64,000 nt of DNA from Pseudodesulfovibrio profundus (GCF_900217235.1 NZ_LT907975.1:2703001-2767000), one strand, 5' to 3'; shown: positions 25,677 to 33,674, numbered from the stretch's first letter. A program made the numbers and translations. The notes: generated by a model from the letters alone, not told the origin.

Positions 25677-26915
25677 ATGTACTATACTGAGTTTGAGACC
25701 GAGGCCCGCGAAAAGCGGATGAAACGCAAGTGGAAAGGCGTTCGTGAAGTGTTGTTCGAGGCGGAAAAAGCGTCTGCCGAGTTCCGCAACCGCCTGTCCA
25801 CCCTTGGCGCATGCGTCAAGGATATCAAGGGGTGGGAGGATTATGGTAAGATTCCGCCCTTGCGCAAGCAGGACATCATCAGTTGGCAGGAAGAGCACGG
25901 TCTGGAGTGGTTCCTCAACTGCAAACCCGGAGAGCTGAAGCGTATTTATCAATCTCCCGGTCCCATCTTTGATCCCGAAGGCACGGAAGAGGATTACTGG
26001 GCATGGTCCGAAGGATTCTTCGCGGCCGGTTTCCGTCCCGGTGATCTGGCCCAGATGACGTTCTCCTACCATTTGACCCCGGCCGGATTGATGCTTGAGG
26101 AGCCGCTGCGCGATATCGGCTGCGCGGTCATCCCGGCTGGCCCCGGCAATACCGACAAGCAGATCGAGCTGATGACCCGCCTTCCTGTCACCGCCTTTAT
26201 CGGCATGGCGAGTTATCTGAAAGTGATCGGTGAGAAAGCCCTGGCTGCCGGTCTTGATCTGAAAGAGGATTTTTCTCTGGAGAAGGCCTACGTCGCTGCC
26301 GAGCCGCTCCCGGAAACGCTACGCGCTGAAGTGGAAGAGATGTTCGGCATCACCGTGCGTCAGGGATATGGCACCGCTGATGTCGGGTGCATTGCCTACG
26401 AGTGCATGGAACTTGGCGGGATGCACCTCTCCAACTACCGGCACGTGGAAATTTGCGACCCGGTAACGGGCGAGCCGCTTCCTGATGGTGAGATCGGGGA
26501 AGTGGTGGTGACGCCGTTCTTCACGGATTATCCGTTGGTGCGCCTTGCCACCGGCGATTTGTCGTCCATCGATACATCCATGTGCGGCTGTGGTCGAACG
26601 GCCCGCAAGCTGACCGGCTGGAAGGGCAGGGCCGATGATACGGCCAAGGTCAAGGGACAATTCATTTATCCGGCTCAGGCTGCTTCGGTCATGCGGCTGT
26701 ATCCCGACGTGTCAAACTGGCAGGTCAGAGTGCGTAATCCCGATGGACGCGATGCGTTGATCGTGTTACTGGAAACAAGCGTGGATTTGGACACCAAGGC
26801 GTTTGCCGAAGATTTTCAGTCCACCATGAAATTGAAGCCTCTCGTCGAGACCGTTGCGCCCGGTACCATACCGGATGCCGCTCCCCGGCTCGTCGATGAA
26901 AGGACTTTCGATTAA
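25677..26915 (+). CDS. Phenylacetate-CoA ligase-like AMP-binding enzyme
   Basis: A 412-residue ANL-family enzyme resembling PaaK by overall layout: IPPLRKQDIISWQ near the N-terminus, FSYHLTPAGLML replacing the usual Ser/Thr-Gly P-loop, GYGTADVGCIAYEC (A5), and YPLVRLATGDLSSI plus CGCGRTARKLTGWKGRADDTAKVKGQFIYP, the C-terminal PaaK pattern. The degenerate P-loop region (no SGTTG) is notable; activity may be altered. GGAGG precedes the ATG at 25677 by 6 nt. As the last gene of the transporter operon it gives a second candidate CoA ligase for an imported aromatic or similar acid. Confidence 0.82.
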   Translation: MYYTEFETEAREKRMKRKWKGVREVLFEAEKASAEFRNRLSTLGACVKDIKGWEDYGKIPPLRKQDIISWQEEHGLEWFLNCKPGELKRIYQSPGPIFDPEGTEEDYWAWSEGFFAAGFRPGDLAQMTFSYHLTPAGLMLEEPLRDIGCAVIPAGPGNTDKQIELMTRLPVTAFIGMASYLKVIGEKALAAGLDLKEDFSLEKAYVAAEPLPETLRAEVEEMFGITVRQGYGTADVGCIAYECMELGGMHLSNYRHVEICDPVTGEPLPDGEIGEVVVTPFFTDYPLVRLATGDLSSIDTSMCGCGRTARKLTGWKGRADDTAKVKGQFIYPAQAASVMRLYPDVSNWQVRVRNPDGRDALIVLLETSVDLDTKAFAEDFQSTMKLKPLVETVAPGTIPDAAPRLVDERTFD

Positions 26916-27034
26916 ACCCGGCTATTAGCTGGGGTTGCGGTCCTAATCGAGTGGGTCGGTGCATCGGTGCATCGGCCCTTTTTCTTTGTCTAGTCGTACG
27001 AACTCGCTTCGTAAAGTCTCTTCATATTTCAGTC

Positions 27035-27069
27035 AAAAAAGCGGCAGGAGTCTCACTCCTGCCGCCTTG
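27035..27069 (-). terminator. Terminator of sppA
   Basis: AGCGGCAGGAGT/ACTCCTGCCGC stem with a 3-nt loop; minus-strand tail TTTTTTGACTG. Confidence 0.9.
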
Positions 27070-27074
27070 TATTG

Positions 27075-28049
27075 TTACTGGCTCATGCCTTGGGGCCAGA
27101 CGTAGTAGAATCCGGCTCTGGGTGGCATGATCAAATCGGTATCCACACCCAGCAGGTTCAGTTTTTCACCGCCTGTTGCCGTCATGGTGTTGTACGGGTT
27201 GTCGTTGGGGTACATGTCGCGACGGTAGGCAACGATCTTTGCATCGTCAGGCAGATTCGCCAGCGAGCGAGCCTTGGCAAAGGCGTCCTGCATGTAGCCC
27301 ACCTGATCGATGAGGCCGAGGGCCACGGCCTGCCCTGCGGTGAATACGCGCGCTGTTTTGACCACATCCATGCTGGTTGAAGACAGCGAGCGGTGCTTGG
27401 CGACCAGCGCGTGAAAGCGTTGGGCATAGTCGTCTATGATCGCCTGAAAGAGGATGGTTTCTTCTTCGGTGGTGGGGCGGAAAGGCGACCCCATGTCCTT
27501 GTCCCTGCCGGATTTGGACACTTCAACTTCGACACCGACCTTATCCAGCAGCCCGTACACCTTGGGCCGCATGAACACGACGCCCACGGAACCGGTGATG
27601 GTGGTGGGATGGGCCATGATCCAGTCGGCCGGAAGCGCTGCATAGTAGCCGCCCGAGGCCGCCACATCGAGCATGGTCACCACGACCTTCTTGCCGGTGC
27701 GCAGCTTGAAATCATCTATCTCGTGATAGACGATATCCGATGCCGTGGTGGTCCCGCCGGGGGAGTCGATGGCGATGATTACGCCGCGTACATCGTCGTC
27801 GTTTTCGGCCAGATCAAGGGCGCTGACCAGCTCCTGCAACTGGCTGGGCTTGGAGCGCAGCGCACCCTGTTTGGGCTGGGTCTGCAGGAATCCGGTCAGG
27901 TGGATCAGGGCGATTTTCCCGTCCCCTTCACCGTCGATCACGAATTCCTTGAGCGGTTCGGTTGTGGGGGCAGCGAAAATTTTCAGTTTCGGGGCACAGC
28001 CGGGCAGGATGCTCACGGCGAGCAGGGCGAGGAGTATGTATCGTAGCAT
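27075..28049 (-). CDS. sppA: Signal peptide peptidase SppA, S49 family, lipoprotein form
   Basis: A 324-residue serine protease that degrades signal peptides after secretion. The N-terminus (LLALLAVSILPGC) is a lipoprotein signal with lipobox LPGC, so it is anchored to a membrane and faces the periplasm. VRGVIIAIDSPGGTTTASDIVYHEI, the nucleophile region TGSVGVVF and the LDVAASGGYYAALPADWIMA helix with the general-base Lys expected further on match the short (36 kDa) SppA type. The start ATG at 28049 is preceded by GGAGGT; the longer frame to 28211 has no support. Confidence 0.88.
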   Translation of the reverse strand: MLRYILLALLAVSILPGCAPKLKIFAAPTTEPLKEFVIDGEGDGKIALIHLTGFLQTQPKQGALRSKPSQLQELVSALDLAENDDDVRGVIIAIDSPGGTTTASDIVYHEIDDFKLRTGKKVVVTMLDVAASGGYYAALPADWIMAHPTTITGSVGVVFMRPKVYGLLDKVGVEVEVSKSGRDKDMGSPFRPTTEEETILFQAIIDDYAQRFHALVAKHRSLSSTSMDVVKTARVFTAGQAVALGLIDQVGYMQDAFAKARSLANLPDDAKIVAYRRDMYPNDNPYNTMTATGGEKLNLLGVDTDLIMPPRAGFYYVWPQGMSQ

Positions 28050-28175
28050 TGGGACCTCCATGGTTATCGATTGCAATTGTTCCAGACTACGCGGCACAAA
28101 CCGTCTTGCCAAGGTGGTAATGGGAAAACTGTGGAGGTGTGGCCCGGGTGGTATGCGAGTCAGCGTGGCGACATG

Positions 28176-28202
28176 AAAAAAGCCGCCTGAGAGGCGGCTT
28201 TG
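28176..28202 (-). terminator. Terminator downstream of the YkgJ-type gene
   Basis: AAAGCCGCC/GGCGGCTTT with TGAGA loop; minus-strand T-tail TTTTTTC. Confidence 0.88.
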
Positions 28203-28223
28203 AAAATACATGTGACGTTACGT

Positions 28224-28838
28224 CTACTTGATCCGTGGCGGACCGAGGACGATCATCTCGGCAATGGTGTGGTCCACCTTGGGCAGTTGGCGCAGGTTCT
28301 TGCCCACGAACTGCATCTCCAGCATGACCAGATCCTTGTACAGGGCGGTTCGGTTGACTACCGGTGCGACTTTGCCGTCCTTTTCATACTCCTCGGTCTG
28401 CTCCTGGCATCGATAACATCCCGGGAACTGTACCTGTTGTCCGTTGGGCTTGACCAGCAGATTGGGGACGCCGTGCATACGACAGATCATGAGCCGGTGC
28501 TTGTACAGACCGCAGATTCCCTGCTTTTCGTCGATGTTCAGCGGACACATGGTGTGCGGGCGTTCGCCGCGATTGAGGGCGGATTGCGCTTCCTCTACGT
28601 ACTGCTGTGCCTTGGCCTTGATCGCTTCCAATTGGTCGGCGGGCAGTTCGTTGAGGCCTTCCCAAAGGTACGCCCACTCGATGTAGGTGTGGTGTTGGAA
28701 AAAGGTGAGACAGCAGTTGTCAGTGCACCCTTCACAGGTCAGTCCGATGGCGTCGGCTGCCTGCCCGTACTGGGCGACCATTTTATCGTATATGGCGGCT
28801 AGTTTGCGATATGCGGCCTTGGGAGTGAGCTTTTTCAT
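28224..28838 (-). CDS. YkgJ-type cysteine-cluster protein
   Basis: A 204-residue protein with conserved Cys spacing: CEGCTDNCC near residue 36, CPLN, CGLYKHRLMICRMHG and FPGCYRC. This matches the CxxCxxxCC family thought to bind zinc or an Fe-S cluster. No signal peptide. Start at ATG 28838; its start overlaps the stop of the upstream kinase gene. Function unknown; the operon with a small-molecule kinase and pyrR suggests a housekeeping role. Confidence 0.82.
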   Translation of the reverse strand: MKKLTPKAAYRKLAAIYDKMVAQYGQAADAIGLTCEGCTDNCCLTFFQHHTYIEWAYLWEGLNELPADQLEAIKAKAQQYVEEAQSALNRGERPHTMCPLNIDEKQGICGLYKHRLMICRMHGVPNLLVKPNGQQVQFPGCYRCQEQTEEYEKDGKVAPVVNRTALYKDLVMLEMQFVGKNLRQLPKVDHTIAEMIVLGPPRIK

Positions 28839-29371
28839 GGTAGATTGATGGCTTCGAGAATTTGATCCACACATTCTTCCGGCGTGTGGCGGTCCGTGCG
28901 GACAACGATGTCAGCCGCGGCACGATACAGTGGCTGCCGTTCGTTGTAAAGATCGCTCATGCTCTTGCCCGGAGCAATGGCCAGCCCGCGGTTTTCCCCG
29001 TCACCGACGCGTTCCAGAAACGTATCCCGGTCGATATCCAGCATGACGATCTTGCCAAGCTCCTTGAGCCGGGCAACGGCCTTGGGGCCATAGATGACGC
29101 TGCCGCCGGTGGATATGACGGTCCGTGTCAGGCCGAGATCGCTGACCAGCGTTTCTTCAATACGAAGAAATTCGTCCAGCCCGAAGGTGTCCATGATCCC
29201 TTGCAGCGGCATGGCGTAAAAGGCTTCCATGTGGCGGTCAGTGTCGAGCTGTCCCCAGCCGAGGCGTTCGGCCAGTTTTTGCCCGAGGGTGGATTTACCC
29301 GCTGCCGCCATGCCGACGAGCGTGATGCAGGGTTGCGGGATCGGGTCCCGATCCAGAGGGGTGAATGCCAT
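28835..29371 (-). CDS. Shikimate-kinase-family small-molecule kinase (possibly homoserine kinase)
   Basis: A 178-residue P-loop kinase. Walker A is GMAAAGKSTLG, the substrate Asp motif is DTDRHMEAF, then LRIEETLV and VISTGGSVIYGP, and a lid with R...RQPLY. True shikimate kinases usually have STGGG and a FRxxE motif; here STGGS and RIEE differ slightly. I recall genetic work in Desulfovibrio vulgaris assigning homoserine phosphorylation to a shikimate-kinase-like protein, so this may be a non-canonical homoserine kinase rather than AroK. Overlaps the YkgJ-type gene by 4 nt and follows pyrR by 2 nt. Confidence 0.78.
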   Translation of the reverse strand: MAFTPLDRDPIPQPCITLVGMAAAGKSTLGQKLAERLGWGQLDTDRHMEAFYAMPLQGIMDTFGLDEFLRIEETLVSDLGLTRTVISTGGSVIYGPKAVARLKELGKIVMLDIDRDTFLERVGDGENRGLAIAPGKSMSDLYNERQPLYRAAADIVVRTDRHTPEECVDQILEAINLP

Positions 29372-29373
29372 GA

Positions 29374-29916
29374 TCAGTTCCTTTCGACCAGACAGACACG
29401 ATCCTCGTCGTCGCGCTCGGTGACAAGCACGTTGACGTGCTGGGCGCCAATGGTTTCGACCTTTTTGCCGATGTAGTCGGCCTGGATGGGAAGTTCCCTG
29501 TGGCCGCGATCGACCATGACGAGCAGTTCCACGCGCTTGGGACGACCATAGTCGAGAATGGCCTCAAGGGCTGCACGGATGGTCCTGCCCGAGTAGAGGA
29601 CATCATCCACCAGCACGATGGTCGCGCCTTCGATGTCAAACCCGATTTCGGAACAGTTGATGGTCGGAGCGAGTTCGAGATTGGTGGTCCAGTCGTCCCG
29701 GTACAGGTTGATATCGAGCTTGCCCAGGGGAACCTTGCGCCCCAGACGCTCGTCGAGAAGAAGTTTCAAACGTTCCGCCAAATCGGCTCCGCGTCGCTGG
29801 ATACCGAGTATGGCGAGGTTCTCGTCGTCGCCGTTACGCTCGTGTACTTCAAGCGCCAGACGCTCCAGCGTCCGGTTCATTTCCTTGGAATTCAATATGG
29901 TGCCGCAATCTTTCAT
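29374..29916 (-). CDS. pyrR: PyrR-type pyrimidine regulator / uracil phosphoribosyltransferase
   Basis: A 180-residue type I phosphoribosyltransferase. The PRPP-binding motif is VLVDDVLYSGRTIRAALEAI (about 97-116), and LAILGIQRRGADLAERL near residue 40 is a PyrR signature. In Gram-positives it binds pyr mRNA to control attenuation; in other groups it may act mainly as a UPRT. No pyr biosynthetic gene is adjacent here, so an attenuator role is not supported by context. A sigma-70-like promoter lies about 45-70 nt upstream. Confidence 0.92.
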   Translation of the reverse strand: MKDCGTILNSKEMNRTLERLALEVHERNGDDENLAILGIQRRGADLAERLKLLLDERLGRKVPLGKLDINLYRDDWTTNLELAPTINCSEIGFDIEGATIVLVDDVLYSGRTIRAALEAILDYGRPKRVELLVMVDRGHRELPIQADYIGKKVETIGAQHVNVLVTERDDEDRVCLVERN

Positions 29917-29959
29917 ATGTAATGCCTCTTGTTGCCCGGGGGCTGATTAGCAAAGGGAG

Positions 29960-29988
29960 AAAATATCCTATGCTATAATGTGGGTCAA
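29960..29988 (-). promoter_or_regulatory. Sigma-70-type promoter for the pyrR operon
   Basis: On the minus strand TTGACC (29988-29983) is followed after 17 nt by TATTTT (29965-29960), about 45 nt before the pyrR start. Confidence 0.6.
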
Positions 29989-30083
29989 CACTATCGGCGA
30001 AAAGTAGCCATTTTCGATTTGACAAAGCCGAATATAGGTCTTACCTCTTCTATTCCCGACCACCCATAGGAGGAAATTAGCAA

Positions 30084-30428
30084 ATGTTTGAATTGACCGA
30101 AGCTGCAGCGAAGCAGCTTGAAGGCTACTTCCAGGACAAAGAAAAATCCCCCATCCGCGTTTATCTTGCGGCTGGCGGTTGAGCAGGCCCTCGCCTGACC
30201 CTGGCTCTGGATGAGCCTAACGATAAAGACGAAGTGTTAGAGGCCGGTGGATTCACCTTCCTCATCGACAAAGAACTTCAAGCCCAGACCGGCAAAGTGA
30301 AGATCGACATGACCTACTACGGTTTTGTTGTTGAATCCGAAAACCCGGTTGGCGGTGGCGGCGGCTGCTCTTCCGGCTGCGGCACCGATAGTGGTGGCGG
30401 CTGCTCTTCCAGCGGCTGTTCCTGCTAA
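30084..30428 (+). CDS. HesB/IscA-like selenoprotein (in-frame UGA = Sec33)
   Basis: Reading through the TGA at 30180-30182 gives one 114-residue protein. Codons 1-32 end in RVYLAAGG, Sec is residue 33, and AGPRLTLALDEPNDKDEV continues in the same frame to a TAA at 30426. In HesB/IscA-like relatives this position is the conserved Cys of the GGCxGPRLxLALDE motif, so U replaces a metal-ligand Cys. AGGAGG precedes the ATG. The C-terminus is a Gly/Ser/Cys tail with several CS/CG units. HesB-like selenoproteins are a known bacterial family in sulfate reducers. Standard callers would report only the part after the UGA (30234-30428). A Cys-containing paralogue follows at 30575. Confidence 0.9.
30180..30222 (+). 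promoter_or_regulatory. Presumed bacterial SECIS element
   Basis: Directly after the UGA, GCAGGCCCTCGCCTGACC can form a CAGG/CCTG hairpin with a CCCTCG loop, and further CTGG/CCAG-type pairing is possible. Bacterial SECIS elements lie within about 40 nt downstream of the UGA and have little sequence conservation, so the call rests on position and on the selenoprotein reading. Confidence 0.45.
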
Positions 30429-30470
30429 CCTGCGAGTACTTGCTGAACGAGTACAGCGTATGGAAATAAG

Positions 30471-30505
30471 AAGGGCGACACTCTGTTGAGTGTCGTCCTT
30501 TTTTT
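30471..30505 (+). terminator. Rho-independent terminator after the selenoprotein gene
   Basis: AAGGGCGACACTC/GAGTGTCGTCCTT stem with TGTT loop, followed by a seven-T run. Confidence 0.93.
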
Positions 30506-30574
30506 ACCATAATTACGCTTTACAAAGAATGATTCCTGGCTATACTCGTTCAACTTTGAGTCCAAGGAGCGTGA

Positions 30575-30889
30575 ATGATCAAGGTGTCAGAAGCAGCCAT
30601 GCAGGGGCTGGCAACCTTTTTTGAAGGAAAGGATGTCAGGCCTATTCGTATACAGTTTGCAGAAGATGACTGTAACGGGTCCGGCTTGCTGTTGACGCTT
30701 GACGACTATTGCTCGGGAGACAAATACGTCACCTACAACGATCTGACGTTCCTGATCAATGAACGTCTGGCTGAAGCGGCAGGAGATGTCTACATCGACA
30801 CCAGTACCACCGGCTTCAGCGTTGACTGCGAAAAACCGGTCAACAAGCGGTACGAACGAACCTATGGTTCACGCGACTGCGGCAGTTAA
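30575..30889 (+). CDS. HesB/IscA-like protein (Cys paralogue of the selenoprotein)
   Basis: A 104-residue protein aligning with the selenoprotein upstream: IKVSEAAMQGLATFFEGKDVRPIRIQFAEDDCNGSGLLLTLDD corresponds to FELTEAAAKQLEGYF...RVYLAAGGU-AGPRLTLALDE. A Cys sits one position from where Sec occurs, and FLINERLAEAAGDVYIDTSTTGFSV matches FLIDKELQAQTGKVKIDMTYYGFVV. The C-terminal Gly/Cys tail is replaced by RYERTYGSRDCGS. It is probably a duplicate with changed metal-binding chemistry. CCAAGGAGCGTGA precedes the ATG. Confidence 0.82.
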   Translation: MIKVSEAAMQGLATFFEGKDVRPIRIQFAEDDCNGSGLLLTLDDYCSGDKYVTYNDLTFLINERLAEAAGDVYIDTSTTGFSVDCEKPVNKRYERTYGSRDCGS

Positions 30890-30930
30890 GCCGGCTCCTT
30901 CTTTTTTCTCCCATATCCTTATCTTATACA

Positions 30931-31284
30931 TCACACGGTCTTTGCGAACCCTGCCTTGGCAAAGGTGAACTGTCCTGCCTGAAGCAGGGCGATCTCGTTT
31001 TCCTTGGATGATATCTGACGATACTTTTCGTCATCCGGCAGTGCCGAATTCCATACCTGTGCGATCTCGGAGCGAACCACGCTGATCCTGCGCTCGATCT
31101 GCTCCAGCGAGAACGTGCCGTTCTTTATCGGTTCGATGGCTGCTTCCTTGAACGCCGCGATGGCCTCCTCGGAGAACTCCGTCACATCACCGAGCAAGCG
31201 CTTTGCTTCGGCTTGTGCCACTTCCCTGAGATGCATCTCGAAACTGGTGCCTCCTGTCCGGGCTTCATTAAATTCAATATACAT
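30931..31284 (-). CDS. Small helical protein of unknown function
   Basis: A 117-residue protein I do not recognise. MYIEFNEARTGGTSFEMHLREVAQAEAKRLLGD opens it, followed by mostly helical, charged sequence (EEAIAAFKEAAIEPI, LEQIERRISVVRSEIAQVWN, KYRQISSKENEIALLQAG). No signal peptide, membrane segment or Cys. The ATG at 31284 has GGGAGGG 6 nt upstream; a longer frame to 31392 is not supported. Convergent with the HesB paralogue, whose stop is about 40 nt away. Confidence 0.65.
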   Translation of the reverse strand: MYIEFNEARTGGTSFEMHLREVAQAEAKRLLGDVTEFSEEAIAAFKEAAIEPIKNGTFSLEQIERRISVVRSEIAQVWNSALPDDEKYRQISSKENEIALLQAGQFTFAKAGFAKTV

Positions 31285-31407
31285 GACCGACCCTCCCTGG
31301 TGGCTGTGTATGCTTCCCTTATCGGACGAATTCTCCATTTCCTTTATATGAAGGACGCTTGTCAGCTGCTTTTTGAGCGGCCGATTCACCACTTGTACGA
31401 CACGAAA

Positions 31408-31433
31408 AAGGCCCCCTGATATCAGGGGGCCTT
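31408..31433 (-). terminator. Terminator of the HAO-like cytochrome gene
   Basis: Perfect 26-bp palindrome with arms AAGGCCCCCTGAT and ATCAGGGGGCCTT. The minus strand continues TTTCG, with outer ACGAC/GTCGT pairing. Serves the operon ending at 31477. Confidence 0.85.
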
Positions 31434-31476
31434 GTCGTGTTCGAGGCAGGCGTCGTAGGCGGCAACAGGTGTCGGC

Positions 31477-32838
31477 CTAGTCCGGAGCTGTGCTCATCAC
31501 GTGAGACAACTCTTCGATCTTTCCATGCTTGAGGCGGTAATCGTACAGGGCGGCCATGTCCTTATAGACCTGGAAGACCTGGAAGAAACCGTGCCAGTGA
31601 GCGTAGTCCGGTCCGTTCATGGCGGCTCCGTGACGAGCGCGGCGTCCGCAGTGGTGCCACAGGAAGTACATCAACTCCTGGAAGCCGTCAGACCACGGGT
31701 CCTCGCCCAGGAGATTCTTCTCCTTCAGCACGGTCTTCATCTCAACTGCCTTGTCCCAGTATGTATTGTACAGGGCAACGCTGTTATCGAGCAGGTCGCG
31801 CTGGACATTGGTGTGGGTGGTCGAGTGGCAATTCTTACAGACGGCGCGCATCTTCTTGTCGCCTTCCATGCCGTTGCCGCGGGTGCCGGAGCGGATCTCG
31901 GAGCGGGCATGGACAAGGTCCCACTTCAGGCGGTCGGCCACGTTATGGGTGGTGCTCAACTCGCCTATGCCGGACATGTGACAGACGGCGCAGGTGGGTG
32001 CATCGTAGTCGCCCGGTTCCCAGGTGTCGGGAGCGGCTTCAAAGTTCCACTTCTCACCATGGGCGTTGTAAATCTGGCCGTGCTTGGATTCTTCGTAAAT
32101 CTCGATTTGCGGATGATCCGGCCCAAGGTGGCAGGAGGCACAGGCTTCGGGCTTGCGCGCTTCGGCTACCGAGAACTGGTGACGAGTGTGGCAGACGGTG
32201 CAAGTACCAACGGAACCGTCGGGGTAGCGGGTGCCAACGCCGCCGGGCCAGGTCTCATTGATGGGTTTGTTGTCCGGGCCAAGCTCCACCTTGGTGCCGT
32301 GGCACATCTGGCAGCCGGAAGCGCGTGCAGCGCGATTGGGACCGGAGCCGAGTTCTACGCCGAGGAATTCAGCGCCTTCATTGTGGTACATGAGCGACTG
32401 AAATTTGGGCACTTCCAGCAATGGACGGCCTGCGCCCATGGCATGGTTGGATTCCAGGAACTGCTCCACTTCACGAGGGTGACATCTGGAGCAGGTCTTG
32501 GAAGAGACCATGGGGGACGTGTAGATATCGGTTCCCCTCAAACCTTCACACTGACTGGCCATGGGGGAGTCCTTTTCCACGACATGACAGTCGTAGCAGG
32601 AGACCGTTGCATGGCCCATTTTGCCGTTTTTCCAGTTCTCGATGATACCGGGTGTTTTTTGGGAGTGACACTCGATGCACGATTTGGCTTCCTTGGTGTA
32701 GCCCCTGTGCACCACGAGCCTTTTTTTGCCGAGTTCAATCCCCTCAAGTTCTGCGGCGGCTTGCGCCTGTCCCGCGAATATGAGGGTCATGCAGCAAACG
32801 AATCCGGCGACGAATAACGTACCGAAGACCTTTTTCAT
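31477..32838 (-). CDS. Octahaem hydroxylamine-oxidoreductase-like cytochrome c
   Basis: A 453-residue exported multihaem protein: signal peptide about 1-28 ([20 protein letters not shown]) and eight CxxCH motifs (CIECH, CYDCH, CSRCH, CQMCH, CTVCH, CASCH, CAVCH, CKNCH). The C-terminal [29 protein letters not shown] is the HAO-family hallmark. The family oxidises hydroxylamine or, in the epsilon-type group, reduces nitrite or hydroxylamine; I could not decide which because the crosslinking Tyr region is not identifiable by eye. Encoded 9 nt after a NapC-type tetrahaem protein, the usual quinol partner of reductive HAO enzymes. A nitrogen-oxide detoxification or respiration role is therefore likely. 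Confidence 0.9.
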   Translation of the reverse strand: MKKVFGTLFVAGFVCCMTLIFAGQAQAAAELEGIELGKKRLVVHRGYTKEAKSCIECHSQKTPGIIENWKNGKMGHATVSCYDCHVVEKDSPMASQCEGLRGTDIYTSPMVSSKTCSRCHPREVEQFLESNHAMGAGRPLLEVPKFQSLMYHNEGAEFLGVELGSGPNRAARASGCQMCHGTKVELGPDNKPINETWPGGVGTRYPDGSVGTCTVCHTRHQFSVAEARKPEACASCHLGPDHPQIEIYEESKHGQIYNAHGEKWNFEAAPDTWEPGDYDAPTCAVCHMSGIGELSTTHNVADRLKWDLVHARSEIRSGTRGNGMEGDKKMRAVCKNCHSTTHTNVQRDLLDNSVALYNTYWDKAVEMKTVLKEKNLLGEDPWSDGFQELMYFLWHHCGRRARHGAAMNGPDYAHWHGFFQVFQVYKDMAALYDYRLKHGKIEELSHVMSTAPD

Positions 32839-32847
32839 AAACCTCTC

Positions 32848-33417
32848 CTACTCTTTGCCTGCGACTTGCGGGCTTTGCTTAAAATAGTTGTTGATTTCCG
32901 TGACCATGTTCTTGTGGCCGACATGCTCGTGGCAATCCACGCAACGTTTGTCCAGATCGCCGATGAGGTACTGCCTGTGCGCGAGAATACCGCTGGTCCT
33001 CATGCCCTTGGGCTCGAGGTTCACGTGGCATTTTCTACAGGCATTGTCGTAGGTGAATTCGCGCCGGAACTTGGCGCGTCCAGCCCAGTCGTACGTATAG
33101 GGGTCGATGATCATGTTCATGATGATGTCCCGAGTCCCGGTGTACGCCTTGGCGGTCACATACTCCACAAAACCGCCATGCGGCAGGTGACAGTCAACAC
33201 ATTGCGCTTCAAGGCCTTTGGCGTTGGCTCCTCCGTGTGTTTCTTTTTTCCATGCAGTTCTGAATGGTGTCATTACGTGGCAGGAAACACAGAATTCATC
33301 CGTATTGGTGACCTGGATCATGTAACCCGAGGCCAGAATCACGGTTATGGTGAGCACAACTCCCACAAGCATGCCTGGCAACAGCTTTCTGCTCAGTCGC
33401 TTTTCACTGTCTGCCAT
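32848..33417 (-). CDS. NapC/NirT-type tetrahaem cytochrome c (quinol dehydrogenase)
   Basis: A 189-residue membrane-anchored cytochrome: one N-terminal helix (about 13-33, LLPGMLVGVVLTITVILASGYMI), then CVSCH, CVDCH, CRKCH and CVDCH haem motifs. NTDEFCVSCHVMTPF and LPHGGFVEYVTAKAYTG are NrfH/NapC features. It would take electrons from menaquinol and pass them to the HAO-like cytochrome, as in known HaoC-HaoA pairs. Upstream, toward the divergent sensor kinase, lies a candidate -24/-12 box (33555-33541) and a palindrome (33661-33674). Confidence 0.9.
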   Translation of the reverse strand: MADSEKRLSRKLLPGMLVGVVLTITVILASGYMIQVTNTDEFCVSCHVMTPFRTAWKKETHGGANAKGLEAQCVDCHLPHGGFVEYVTAKAYTGTRDIIMNMIIDPYTYDWAGRAKFRREFTYDNACRKCHVNLEPKGMRTSGILAHRQYLIGDLDKRCVDCHEHVGHKNMVTEINNYFKQSPQVAGKE

Positions 33418-33540
33418 TCATACATCCCTTGCTTTTGTTGAACGTGTCATGTGCGACCGATTGATGCCGCCAGCCCCCAGCCAACCTCGTAATTTCAGTC
33501 GTTTGTCATGGACGACGATTGAAATGATGGCTGTGCAAGA

Positions 33541-33555
33541 ACAAGTTTCATGCCA
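33541..33555 (-). promoter_or_regulatory. Possible sigma-54 promoter for the cytochrome pair
   Basis: Minus-strand TGGCATGAAACTTGT has a good -24 half and correct spacing, but the -12 reads TTGT instead of TTGC. It is about 125 nt before the tetrahaem start. The linked sigma-54 response regulator makes it plausible. Confidence 0.35.
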
Positions 33556-33660
33556 CCTTGTGGTGTTTGCCGGGGCAGGAGATGAGCCTTGGTATCAGCG
33601 GGTTTCACGCTTGGTGCAAAAGATGGGGCGGGATAGATGAGAAAATGTTGTCATTTATTT

Positions 33661-33674
33661 ATGACATGTGTCAT
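33661..33674. promoter_or_regulatory. Palindromic operator candidate between HAO-like operon and its two-component system
   Basis: ATGACA-TG-TGTCAT, flanked by ATTT...AAAT symmetry. Related half-sites GTGTCATG (near 33446) and ATGACACA (near 33700) flank it. It lies about 105 bp upstream of the candidate -24 box for the cytochromes and 60 bp before the kinase start. Rest of the 33418-33733 interval: no ORF. Confidence 0.55.

Noticed and set aside
24197-25678. 493-codon frame on the minus strand across livK end and livF
   Set aside because: Antisense of two clear ABC transporter genes.
31501-32817. 438-codon frame antisense to the octahaem cytochrome
   Set aside because: Shadow; the minus strand carries eight CxxCH motifs and a signal peptide.
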